Counted from the stretch's first letter, positions 1 to 7,662 are shown. The stretch: 12,867 nucleotides of DNA from Euryarchaeota archaeon UBA258 (GCA_002502605.1 DAPR01000024.1:1-12867), one strand, 5' to 3'. The notes: a model not told the origin generated them from the sequence alone. A program made the numbers and translations.

Positions 1-407
1 ACATCACAAGGGACTGCACTGTCAACAGCACAAGCGTATGATGTGTTTTCGTGATAGGTGATCTCACCGGACGTTGAGTTGTGATCCAACATGTGGCGAT
101 CTGAAGTGATGGTGTAGGTGACCGGTCCGATTTCCTCGTACACCGGGGCATCACCCATCATCACATCACCTAGGTTGGTGAGGTTCCAGGCATAGAAGTC
201 CCGGTCGGTGGAGGATGAAAGCCAATCCGCTTCAAATTCTGTGCAGTCGTCGTTTGAACAAATATCGTCTTTTGGCGCTTCTGCAGTTGCTTCTGCGACA
301 GCGTCGGGCACTGCGCCCGTAGCGATTGGGGCAAGTACGGCTAGGTTCAAAATAAGGAACATGAGACCTGCTCCAAGCATTGCTTTATCCGATTTTAATA
401 TGGACAT
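1..407 (-). CDS. CD36-like secreted/membrane protein, N-terminal fragment
   Basis: Partial gene; its 3' part lies beyond the left edge. About 135 residues are visible from the ATG at 405-407. Residues 1-32 are a lysine-containing start followed by a hydrophobic run (AMLGAGLMFLILNLAVLAPI), so a signal peptide or N-terminal anchor. After an Ala/acid-rich spacer, residues from about 62 (DWLSSS, then FYAWNLTN, GDAPVYEEIGPVTYTI, and later ITYHENTSYA) follow the pattern of the start of the CD36/SR-B ectodomain, in which an FY-x-[FW]-N-[VL]-T-N motif is followed by a P-x-x-E-E-x-GP-x-x-Y motif and a V-x-Y-x-x-x-x-x-Y motif. The family is best known from animals, where it binds lipids and lipoproteins at membranes. 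Several N-x-S/T sequons suit an extracellular location. A TATA-like box about 29 bases upstream supports this start and a leaderless message. The family assignment comes from motif reading only; an unrelated secreted domain is possible. Confidence 0.6.
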   Translation of the reverse strand, partial: MSILKSDKAMLGAGLMFLILNLAVLAPIATGAVPDAVAEATAEAPKDDICSNDDCTEFEADWLSSSTDRDFYAWNLTNLGDVMMGDAPVYEEIGPVTYTITSDRHMLDHNSTSGEITYHENTSYACAVDSAVPCD

Positions 408-430
408 ATCCTATTGTGGCGCATGGTTCG

Positions 431-438
431 TGTATAAG
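431..438 (-). promoter_or_regulatory. TATA-like box for the CD36-like gene
   Basis: On the minus strand this reads CTTATACA, preceded by CG. Its centre lies about 27-30 bases before the ATG at 407, the usual distance from an archaeal TATA box to a transcription start. The message would therefore begin at or next to the start codon (leaderless). The same eight bases, CGCTTATA, occur at the tRNA promoter at 9256-9262. Confidence 0.55.
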
Positions 439-440
439 CG

Positions 441-462
441 TTGGTGTGTTTTTCAACACCAA
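441..462. promoter_or_regulatory. Inverted repeat in the divergent trm1 / CD36-like promoter region
   Basis: The arms TTGGTGT (441-447) and ACACCAA (456-462) are perfect reverse complements separated by eight bases. The element sits immediately upstream of the TATA-like box of the minus-strand gene and within the 133-base divergent intergenic region. It could be a regulator site or a chance dyad. It is not placed like a terminator, because no gene ends here. Confidence 0.35.
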
Positions 463-540
463 GTGCGCCATATCACGGCAGGTGTAACGTCGCGGAAAGG
501 GAATCGGTGCGGTCATCAATGAGCAGTTCCACGCCCCATC

Positions 541-1905
541 ATGGCGGACCCAAACACCCACGAGGATGTCCCGCTAGGTTGGCCGGGCCAATTGTGGCTC
601 GAGGGGCGCACCCTTGTCCATCTTCAACAGGAGCAAGAACGCCCAAGCCACATGCCCAGAGGACCTGCAAAACGCACCGGGGTCGGCTTTCTCAATCCTG
701 CAATGGCGCCAGCCCGAACTCGAAGCGTGCTCCTCCTTGCTGATGCTTTGGAGCACGGCTGGCTTGTCAAACCAGGCCGCCCCATTCGTGCGCTTGATGC
801 ATTGTGCGCCACAGGTGTACGCATTCGACGCTGGCGCAATGAGATTCCTAGCGACCTCCAGCATCGACTCCGAATCACAGGAAATGACTTGGATGAATTT
901 GCATTGTCGTGGGCCAAAACTTCGCACCACTGCCACCCACCAAAGCGAGACGTCGTGCACGAGCCTGAAGACGACAGGCACGGACAACCATCGGATGCCG
1001 TGTTCACTAATGGGCTGCATTTTCAGCGGCTCGATGCACGCATGGCAATGGTCGATGCCGCCTATCAATGGGTGGACCTCGATCCGTTCGGCTCCCCGAT
1101 TCAATTCCTTGATGCAGCCTTGCAAAGCCTATCGAGAACCGGTGTGCTCGAGGTGACGGCGACAGACACCGCTGCATTAACCGGTTCTTCGCCTTCCAGC
1201 CAGGCTCGGCGATACCAAGCCAAGGGGCTTGTTGACGAATACGCACACGATGACGCTGTTCGTCTGTTATTGGGAACTGTCGCAACCACCGCCGCCCGAC
1301 TTGACAAAGTTGTAACGCCGCTTCTCGCCTTGTTTGATGGGCACCATGTCCGCATCTCGTTGTTGGTCAAAACCAGTAAATCAGAGGCAACAAAGATTCG
1401 CGATTCAATTGGTTGGAGGGTGCGGTGTGAAGATGTGCCCTACCGATTTGTGCATCACCCCGCACCGGATCAGCTGAAGGCAGCCAGTGGGCCAATGTGG
1501 ATTGGGCCAATGTGGCACCACGGTATTGCATCTCGGATGACCGAGGAGCGGGCTTTGGATTTGTGCCACCCAACCGAGGATGAAATTCAATCTCACAGAA
1601 CTCAAGGCTTGCAATGGAGCGATGAAGACACCAACCATTCGGCTAGAGAACTACGAAGAAGCGTTCGATACATCGCCGATGCGGCAGAATTGATGAGCAG
1701 AGAGCACCTCTTGCTGAACCTCGACACACTGCCACGGCTTGCAAAAGTCGGAGGCGCACCAAAGATGGAAAAACTGCTGAGTGCACTCGTGGAAGCAGGT
1801 TATGCTGCTGCACGTTATCCTGATTTAGAGCCAATGCTTGTCACTGATGCGCCGTTTGAATCGGTGATTGAAGTTGTGAGAATGTGTCACGCATCAACCG
1901 ACTGA
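541..1905 (+). CDS. trm1: tRNA (guanine(26)-N2)-dimethyltransferase Trm1
   Basis: This 454-residue protein should methylate G26 of tRNAs to m2G/m2,2G using S-adenosylmethionine, in the cytoplasm. Family landmarks in order: FLNPAMAPAR (about 50-59, equivalent to the F-x-NP-x-M-x-x-x-R segment), the SAM-binding motif DALCATGVR (86-94), the acidic GNDLDEF (114-120), the catalytic motif VDLDPFGSP (178-186), TATDTAALTG (206-215) and GPMWIGPM (317-324), followed by a C-terminal helical domain. It is longer than many archaeal Trm1 proteins; part of the excess is a His/Asp-rich insert at about 129-158. The Cys-x-x-Cys metal motif seen in many relatives just before the GP-W-GP segment is absent. The ATG at 541 is the only usable start after an in-frame stop at 520-522. 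No Shine-Dalgarno sequence is seen. The 3' end overlaps the opposite-strand PAC2 gene by 12 bases. Confidence 0.93.
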   Translation: MADPNTHEDVPLGWPGQLWLEGRTLVHLQQEQERPSHMPRGPAKRTGVGFLNPAMAPARTRSVLLLADALEHGWLVKPGRPIRALDALCATGVRIRRWRNEIPSDLQHRLRITGNDLDEFALSWAKTSHHCHPPKRDVVHEPEDDRHGQPSDAVFTNGLHFQRLDARMAMVDAAYQWVDLDPFGSPIQFLDAALQSLSRTGVLEVTATDTAALTGSSPSSQARRYQAKGLVDEYAHDDAVRLLLGTVATTAARLDKVVTPLLALFDGHHVRISLLVKTSKSEATKIRDSIGWRVRCEDVPYRFVHHPAPDQLKAASGPMWIGPMWHHGIASRMTEERALDLCHPTEDEIQSHRTQGLQWSDEDTNHSARELRRSVRYIADAAELMSREHLLLNLDTLPRLAKVGGAPKMEKLLSALVEAGYAAARYPDLEPMLVTDAPFESVIEVVRMCHASTD

Positions 1906-2655
1906 GGGGTCGAGTGAAGGATCGTCTCCCACATCAATTTCTGGACCAGGCAGCATTGTCCTTGAGTTTTCGATGACTTCTTGGACGCTTGATTCGATGG
2001 TTTGAGCGTTCTCAAGCAACTCGCTGAGAGGAATTTCAAGACCTGTCAAATCACCAATGGCTTCAACGGCGAGCGCTGCTGCACGCGCATCCGGATACAG
2101 CGAACTGGCTTCGGCTAAGAGCGCCGTCACATCGATGCCCAGTCGGTCGCCTTCGCCGAGCAAAAACCCCGTGATTCCTGCAACGATGCCTTGCTGAATT
2201 GGTTCAATGCCTGCATCCCTCAACCGCCGCCTTGCAGATTCTGAGGAGCCGACACCGAACAATTGCCCTGAAGCGACATTGCCCGTATCGACCAATCCAT
2301 CGATGATGATCAGGCGATCGAATCCACCCTTGGTGAACCATTCCAAAACAGTGGATGCAAACATAATGTCTTGTTCATTCTTGAATTGTATTTCTGAAGT
2401 AAAGACGCCGACTCCATCCCCCTGATAGACACGAACAGGATGCTTTGGCACCTCATTGTGGATCAGCGCTACTGCCGGGAATTCGGCGTTCAAAACAGTG
2501 CCTAGTTGCCTCATTTTCAACATCTTGATGATGTGAGATGCGGCGATGACACCGACCATGCCAGCGGTGGTGAATCCCGCGATTGCAACCCCACCGGTAC
2601 GAGGGTCTGCGCCCTCTTGAAGGACCAATGCGTAACCCTTGAACTCATGCTCCAT
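1894..2655 (-). CDS. PAC2-family protein (proteasome assembly chaperone-like)
   Basis: This 253-residue protein has the PAC2 fold signature: an N-terminal Gly/Ala-rich strand-turn-helix (GGVAIAGFTTAGMVG at about 21-35, followed by an AASHIIK helix), a charged strand ending in VPKHPVRVYQG, and a central strand IIIDGLVDTG. Archaeal relatives (COG2047 type; PbaA/PbaB in some species) have been linked to proteasome assembly. The C-terminus ends in Asp/Pro-rich sequence (DPSLDPSVG) and lacks the hydrophobic-Tyr-x tail that lets some homologues dock onto the 20S ring, so its specific role is uncertain. The ATG at 2653-2655 is backed by a GGAGG ribosome-binding site seven bases upstream. It lies 56 bases downstream of the large surface-protein gene on the same strand. 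Membership of the family is clear; the substrate is not. Confidence 0.85.
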   Translation of the reverse strand: MEHEFKGYALVLQEGADPRTGGVAIAGFTTAGMVGVIAASHIIKMLKMRQLGTVLNAEFPAVALIHNEVPKHPVRVYQGDGVGVFTSEIQFKNEQDIMFASTVLEWFTKGGFDRLIIIDGLVDTGNVASGQLFGVGSSESARRRLRDAGIEPIQQGIVAGITGFLLGEGDRLGIDVTALLAEASSLYPDARAAALAVEAIGDLTGLEIPLSELLENAQTIESSVQEVIENSRTMLPGPEIDVGDDPSLDPSVG

Positions 2656-2662
2656 GAAACGG

Positions 2663-2667
2663 CCTCC
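2663..2667 (-). promoter_or_regulatory. Shine-Dalgarno site of the PAC2 gene
   Basis: GGAGG on the minus strand with a 7-base spacer to the ATG at 2655. It is the strongest ribosome-binding site in the window and fixes the PAC2 start. It also suggests translation from a leadered, perhaps read-through, message from the upstream surface-protein gene. Confidence 0.6.
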
Positions 2668-2711
2668 GTGATGTGGGTGACAATGGCTCTATGAAAAGAC
2701 CTACGATGGGG

Positions 2712-5700
2712 TTATTCTTCCCATACCGCCCAATCTTCCCAGCCTTCTTCGCGGTACCACCAGACGCCTTCTTCATCTTCCCACCACTCTGTGCCGTTTT
2801 CATCGACGCTGATGCCGTCGTCTTCTTCCTCGGACTCCATCGTTTCTTCCTCGGTGGTCAAGGCTGCTTCGACATCATACGATTCGATTTCGCCTTGGTC
2901 TTCGTTATCAAACTCGTCAAAGAGGCTTGGTCGCCGTTCTTCGGGGGCATCGACATCGTCGATTGAATGGCCTTCCGATTTGAGTTGGTCGAGGGATTTG
3001 CTGGTTGGTTTGGTGGGCTTCTCAACAACTTTCGGTTCAGGTGCCTCTTCTTCATCTTCGAGGTACCAATCATCATCTTCGTCTTCTGAATTTCTCAGCA
3101 ACACGACGCCTGCTCCAGCACCAATGAGGACCAACAGACCGATGATACCACCAACGATGAGGGTTGCTGAACCTTTGTTTTCTGTTGGTGTTGTGTCAAC
3201 TGGTTGTTGTACCTCAGGTTGTTCACCCAGCGTCCATTGCAATTCACCTTCAGTGCTTGCGGTTGAGGTGGTCATGGAGTCGCACGGATTGGCTCCGCCG
3301 AACTCCGAGCAGGTGATGTAAACGACGTACTCCACTCCCTGGATGCCAGGGAACAAACCGTCAGATGGCCCATTACGAACCGGTTGGAATTCAACTTGAG
3401 TCGAGCCCTCTGCAGAAATGGTGAGGCTCGGCCCGCTCCCCGTCAAGGAAGACGACTCGAAGGTGAACGGTGGAGGCGTGATCGGGTCAGTGATCCAGGA
3501 AAACCCGACGAACACATCAAACGGATTCGGATTGGTAATGGTGCACGTAATCGCTTCATCCGTCCCATTGTCCTCCCAAGAATACTCCGCAGTTCCACAT
3601 TCAAGGACCCCGGGAAGGGTCACTTCAGGGAAGGTTGGTTCTTCTGTTTCATTTGTTTCGTTGGTTTCGTTGCTGCCTGTTGTTTGATTTGTGTTCGAAT
3701 CTGGACCGCCTGTGAATGTGAACATGAGCGGGTCGATTGAAGGAACAATCCAGGACGATGACGAATCAGAGGTGAAGATCAGCGTGTCGGTGGAGTTCGC
3801 CGTACCGGAGAGAACAATTTGGCCCCCTTTGATTTCGACTGTACCCGTGCTGGTGGTGTTTCCGGTGGCGTTCATCTGCGTCCAGGTGTAAGCAAGGCCC
3901 TCAAGATACGTGTTTTGGGTGGGCAGTTCAGCAGAGAAGTCAATTTCAAGATTGAACACGCCTGCTGCATCGAGTTCGAGTTCATACGCGTCTGCAGTCA
4001 CTGCAGCTCGAAGCAAACCTGCACCCTCAATCTCAAGCGAAGTCGCCCCTACAGGTTGCATGGTGGCATCTCCAGCGTTTCCAAGGTAGTCGATGGTGAT
4101 GCTTGCTTCGTCGAAGAACGTGGTAAATGTCGCTCCAAGTTCGGTGAGGTCCTCAACCGCAATTGCCTGCCAGACACCGTTTGCATCAGTGGTACCAGAA
4201 AGGGTAAGGCTGGCTGTTGCGGCTTCAATCGTCAGTTCGAGCGATTCGCCGGCCAAGAGCGATTCGCCGCTGGCAAGGGTGATGTTGAGGTAGACTGAAT
4301 CCAAAGCGCTCAGTCCAAACCCATCGTTTTCGTTCGAACCTGTTGTGGTTAGATCGTAGGTGAGTTCTGCTGAGCGCAGCGAATTATTGAGGGATACGAC
4401 TGGCCCGACCATGCTAAACTCGGTTGTTGCGTTGCCATAACTGTCGAACGCTACAACCGCCACGTAGGTCCCTTCGTTATCGATGGTTGTGATGCCAAGG
4501 GGCGTGGTGTTCAACATCATTGTAGGGGCTGTGGTGGTATGAGGAATGGTCGTAAGAGCGGTGAGATTCTCGATTGAATCAATGCTTTCTGATTCGATGT
4601 AGACTTGGTATTCAACGGCTCCATCGATGGAAATATCCCATGAAATGTCCAACGAACCACCTGTGTCATTTGGTGTGTCAACCACAGTGAGGTTGGCCAC
4701 TGCTGCAGGCGGGGAAGGGTAAGGGATGGTCAGTGTTGTCGGCGTCGACATGTTGCTGGTCACACCGAATGAGTGCAAGGAACGCACAGCATATTGGTAT
4801 GTGTTACCGTGGACTATTTCCTCGTCAACAAACATGTTGGCCCCTTCAATCGAATAGGGTGAGGTCAGATCAAACGTACCGCCTTCAAGGGTTCGGAACA
4901 CTTCGAATTCAATGAGATCATCACCGAAGTCCATCATTTCCTGCCACTCGATTTGAACCCGCTCCGAGGTTAATTCCATGACCGACAAGACCGGCGTTGG
5001 CGGCAAAGCGAGATTGGGGGCTCCGGGAGTATACTGGGCAATGAGGCCAGATACGGCAAACGTACCGCTCATCGTGGAATTGATCGGAAGAGGTACGACG
5101 AAGCTGCCTGTCCCTGCAGTCTGTTGTTGGTTGATGATGTTGGTGAGGTTGCCTGCCGAAGAGGGATTGTCCTCAACGATGAAATCTGCATCGTATCCAA
5201 TGTCCATTCCCGAGAGGTTGAATGTGCCGTCTCCAATGTTTGAGAACGAAAAACTAATGCTCGAAAGACGGACATTGAATCCATCTGCAGTGTAAGGTAG
5301 GCCGTTCATCAACGGAGCCAGAGTCGAGGAGATATTTCCCATCGGATCTTGAATGTAAAGTGGGGTCATGCCGTACGTTGCATGACCTGCATAGCCTGTT
5401 GCTTGGAGATCGTCTTGACCATCGTTATTGATGTCCATACCAATTTGATTCCAAGCACCGATAAACAGACCAAGACTGGTATCTCCAGCAGAAATGATGT
5501 GTTCAGGCAGTCCATCACCGTTCATGTCGACGGCTTTTGCATCGGTTGGGATTGACCAGGGTTGCACCACCGAAGTGACGTTCCCTATCTCGGTTGAATT
5601 CACTGAAAAGACGGTCAAATTACCATCGATAGTTTGCGAATTACCATCGCTTGCACCCGGGTTGGGCACAATGAGGGATGTTGCTCCGTCGCCATCATGA

Positions 5701-6989
5701 TCGAAGATTGAGGCATTCGTGAGCGCAACCGCAGAGAGAACATTCGTCGTGTTCCATTGCGAACCAGTGTTGAGGGCAATTGTGTAGCCTTGTTGATTTG
5801 TACCAATGAAGTCGAGGTCCCCGTCACCATCGACATCGCCAACAATTGGTTGTGATTCAATCCCGTCGAAATGATTCGGGTTTTCTGTGATTCCGGCGCC
5901 ATTGACCCAATAGAGAGGGGTGCTGTGGCCAAGGAAATCCGTGACAACTGCACTAAACAGAGTGGAATTGTTCCCAAACACACCGGTTGTCAGCATGGTG
6001 AGTGCCGCAGCTGAAGTTGACCCATTCATGTTGACAGTGTGCGTCTGGTTATTTCCAAAAACGCTGGTTTTGTCATTGTAGGCTCGCAAAGAAAAGATAC
6101 CGTTCGAGTGAATCGATACGACGTCAGAATACCCATCGGAGTTGAAGTCTCCAACCGCACCGGCAATGCTACCAGAGGACAACGACAATGCTTGAGCTGC
6201 TCCCAAGGCACCGCTCGTTGGGTTGGTAAAGTGAACGCAAGCAAGGTCAGAACCGTAGTCAAAAGCGACGATGTCTGCATACCCGTCATCATTGAAATCC
6301 CCTGTATCAACCTCTGTTGCGCCGGCACATGTTTGAGTCCAATTCGAAGTTTGGAGTCCTGTTGTTGGCATCCAATCGACAGACAGCACTCCTGCGTTGA
6401 ATCCAGTGGTTGTGAAATCTGTTGACAGCACGACGATTTCTGGGCGGGTATCATTGTCAAGATCATCGGATACATAGTCGGCCACTGCACCGATTGAAAG
6501 CAAGCCTCCATTGACATCTGGTGAGAATGAGGTGTTGATTTGGGCGGTGGCGATGGATGCCGCGAACGGAAGGAAGAGCGGTGGTGAGAGGGCTGTACCG
6601 TTGGAAGGGATTTCAGCCGATAAGTTCCCGTTAAAGAACGAGTTTTGATGGCCAAGATTGCCATAGCCTTGACCTTCGAAGGCCCATTCCTTGACGCCGT
6701 CTTGGCCGATGTCGATGTAGACTTGTCCCGGCGAGGCGACCTCATCCTTTGCGTTGACAAGGAAGGAAGCGGATTCGAACGTCACATTGCGTGGAACCTC
6801 GATTCCTAGCCCCGTGTTGGTCTGACCCGCCGTGAGGGTGATGCTCGGAGTTGCTTGACCTCCATCGAAGGTATTGACAATCCCCCCTGTCGGGTTTGCG
6901 GTCACTGAAATGACTGCAAATGATTGCATAAGAAGCAAGGTGACAAGGAGGAGAGAAGCGGTTCTGGGGGCGCCGTTCATGGTCTTCAC
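2712..6989 (-). CDS. Large surface protein: FG-GAP/VCBS repeats, FN3-like domains, one membrane helix, Trp-rich acidic tail
   Basis: This 1425-residue type I membrane protein begins with a signal peptide (charged start, LLLVTLLLMQSFAVISV, likely cleavage near TANP at about 30-33). Residues about 168-535 carry seven FG-GAP/VCBS-type calcium loops, for example GDFNDDGYAD (230-239), GDFNSDGYSD (280-289), GDVDGDGDLD (384-393) and MDINNDGQDD (518-527). These suggest an integrin-alpha-like beta-propeller. Two FN3-like domains follow (about 662-758 and 759-866), then beta-rich, possibly Ig-like sequence to about 1090. A sequon-rich linker (1097-1118) and a domain with four cysteines (C1131, C1149, C1227, C1236) come next. 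A single membrane helix (about 1274-1298) leads to a roughly 125-residue acidic cytoplasmic tail ending in Trp-rich sequence. A role in adhesion or ligand binding is inferred; no enzymatic motif is seen. The ATG at 6989 is preferred because it directly precedes the signal peptide; Met4 is an alternative. Confidence 0.88.
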   Translation of the reverse strand: MKTMNGAPRTASLLLVTLLLMQSFAVISVTANPTGGIVNTFDGGQATPSITLTAGQTNTGLGIEVPRNVTFESASFLVNAKDEVASPGQVYIDIGQDGVKEWAFEGQGYGNLGHQNSFFNGNLSAEIPSNGTALSPPLFLPFAASIATAQINTSFSPDVNGGLLSIGAVADYVSDDLDNDTRPEIVVLSTDFTTTGFNAGVLSVDWMPTTGLQTSNWTQTCAGATEVDTGDFNDDGYADIVAFDYGSDLACVHFTNPTSGALGAAQALSLSSGSIAGAVGDFNSDGYSDVVSIHSNGIFSLRAYNDKTSVFGNNQTHTVNMNGSTSAAALTMLTTGVFGNNSTLFSAVVTDFLGHSTPLYWVNGAGITENPNHFDGIESQPIVGDVDGDGDLDFIGTNQQGYTIALNTGSQWNTTNVLSAVALTNASIFDHDGDGATSLIVPNPGASDGNSQTIDGNLTVFSVNSTEIGNVTSVVQPWSIPTDAKAVDMNGDGLPEHIISAGDTSLGLFIGAWNQIGMDINNDGQDDLQATGYAGHATYGMTPLYIQDPMGNISSTLAPLMNGLPYTADGFNVRLSSISFSFSNIGDGTFNLSGMDIGYDADFIVEDNPSSAGNLTNIINQQQTAGTGSFVVPLPINSTMSGTFAVSGLIAQYTPGAPNLALPPTPVLSVMELTSERVQIEWQEMMDFGDDLIEFEVFRTLEGGTFDLTSPYSIEGANMFVDEEIVHGNTYQYAVRSLHSFGVTSNMSTPTTLTIPYPSPPAAVANLTVVDTPNDTGGSLDISWDISIDGAVEYQVYIESESIDSIENLTALTTIPHTTTAPTMMLNTTPLGITTIDNEGTYVAVVAFDSYGNATTEFSMVGPVVSLNNSLRSAELTYDLTTTGSNENDGFGLSALDSVYLNITLASGESLLAGESLELTIEAATASLTLSGTTDANGVWQAIAVEDLTELGATFTTFFDEASITIDYLGNAGDATMQPVGATSLEIEGAGLLRAAVTADAYELELDAAGVFNLEIDFSAELPTQNTYLEGLAYTWTQMNATGNTTSTGTVEIKGGQIVLSGTANSTDTLIFTSDSSSSWIVPSIDPLMFTFTGGPDSNTNQTTGSNETNETNETEEPTFPEVTLPGVLECGTAEYSWEDNGTDEAITCTITNPNPFDVFVGFSWITDPITPPPFTFESSSLTGSGPSLTISAEGSTQVEFQPVRNGPSDGLFPGIQGVEYVVYITCSEFGGANPCDSMTTSTASTEGELQWTLGEQPEVQQPVDTTPTENKGSATLIVGGIIGLLVLIGAGAGVVLLRNSEDEDDDWYLEDEEEAPEPKVVEKPTKPTSKSLDQLKSEGHSIDDVDAPEERRPSLFDEFDNEDQGEIESYDVEAALTTEEETMESEEEDDGISVDENGTEWWEDEEGVWWYREEGWEDWAVWEE
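3639..3692 (-). repeat. Short in-frame repeat encoding an N-glycosylation-sequon linker
   Basis: Within the large surface-protein gene, residues 1101-1115 contain four sequons: NQT at 1101, then NET three times in succession at 1107, 1110 and 1113. The DNA shows matching near-tandem 9-base units (GTTTC-rich on the plus strand). Archaeal S-layer and surface proteins often carry glycosylated Thr/Asn linkers near the membrane, and this one lies about 160 residues before the membrane helix. Such a tract could vary in length between strains by slippage. Confidence 0.55.
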
Positions 6990-7110
6990 TGCTCCGCTGT
7001 GGTCACAAGCCCTTCAAGTCCCTTACGGAGAAAATGACCTTAATGAACGCAAATACGCAAGAATTTGTTCTAAACATAAGCTCTTTTTTGAAGAACGCGA
7101 ACGATAAAGG

Positions 7111-7117
7111 ATTATAC
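7111..7117 (+). promoter_or_regulatory. TATA-like box for the winged-helix / pentapeptide pair
   Basis: ATTATAC lies about 36-42 bases before the ATG at 7153. Transcription would start near 7140, just upstream of a GAGGG ribosome-binding candidate at 7142-7146 (six bases before the ATG). The rest of the divergent region (6990-7152) is AT-rich and also serves the large surface-protein gene. No clear second TATA box close to that start was found; a GCTTATG on the minus strand near 7076-7082 would leave a leader of about 60 bases. Confidence 0.4.
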
Positions 7118-7152
7118 CCTAATGGCCTGCAAATTCAAGTTGAGGGCACGGG

Positions 7153-7653
7153 ATGGAAGCAAACAGCAAGGTCTCTGTCATCGCCGGTGACATTGAAATT
7201 GACCTTGAAGGCGCAGCAATGGAAGTGGAGGAGCAGTTGATTCTTCATCGCCAAGATGACACATGGACCATCATGCTTGATCGCCTTGCTCAGGCTCGTA
7301 AGGATGCCCTAGAGGCGGCAGTTTCTGCTGCTAAGGAAAAGGGCCTGCCTGAGCGCGGATCAGCGTTCCGAGTTCTTCTTGAGACCTGTTCATTGGAGCG
7401 AAAACCCGACCAGGTGCTCGGGGCAATTCATTATCTACGGAGCGTCGAAGGCATCCAAGACAGCCCACCTAGAGTCATCAACCAATTGTTCAGTGATGCT
7501 AAAATTGATCCACCCGGTAACCTCTCACTCTACCTTAATCGGTTGCGAGAGCGAAAATTCTTGGTCATCCCACCCGGAAAAGAAGACAAAAATAGATTTG
7601 CACACTTGACTGAAGAAGGTCGTGCTCACCTTGATAAACGCTCCACTGCATGA
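7153..7653 (+). CDS. Hypothetical protein with C-terminal winged-helix-like region
   Basis: Not assigned to a named family. The 166-residue soluble protein starts with a short beta-rich segment (VSVIAGDIEIDLEGAAMEVEEQL, about 7-29) of a kind found at the N-terminus of some archaeal small regulatory proteins. A charged amphipathic helix follows (about 36-63). The second half looks like a winged-helix fold: helices around 69-90 and 104-112, then NLSLYLNRLRERKFLVIPPG (about 122-141), and a hairpin-like KEDKNRFAHLTEEGRAHL ending that resembles the wing and final helix of archaeal transcription regulators. DNA binding is inferred from this pattern alone. It probably forms an operon with the pentapeptide gene nine bases downstream. 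The start is supported by GAGGG six bases upstream. Confidence 0.72.
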   Translation: MEANSKVSVIAGDIEIDLEGAAMEVEEQLILHRQDDTWTIMLDRLAQARKDALEAAVSAAKEKGLPERGSAFRVLLETCSLERKPDQVLGAIHYLRSVEGIQDSPPRVINQLFSDAKIDPPGNLSLYLNRLRERKFLVIPPGKEDKNRFAHLTEEGRAHLDKRSTA

Positions 7654-7655
7654 GG
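7652..7655 (+). promoter_or_regulatory. Ribosome-binding site of the pentapeptide gene, overlapping the upstream stop
   Basis: GAGG overlaps the TGA stop of the winged-helix gene and lies seven bases before the ATG at 7663. This favours 7663 over the second in-frame ATG at 7669 and points to translational coupling of the two genes. Confidence 0.4.
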
Positions 7656-7662
7656 CTGCATC

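Noticed and set aside
574..1125. Long open frame on the minus strand opposite trm1 (with further frames at 624-1007 and 1007-1370)
   Set aside because: Antisense to the well-supported Trm1 motifs; Cys/Arg/Ser-rich composition with no domain.
2791..3321. 176-codon plus-strand open frame opposite the surface-protein tail
   Set aside because: Ser-rich complement of the acidic GA-rich coding strand; the minus-strand protein is clearly real.
6026..6760. 244-codon minus-strand frame inside the surface-protein gene
   Set aside because: Out-of-frame shadow of the FG-GAP region; low-complexity Ser/Thr/Met composition, no start signal.
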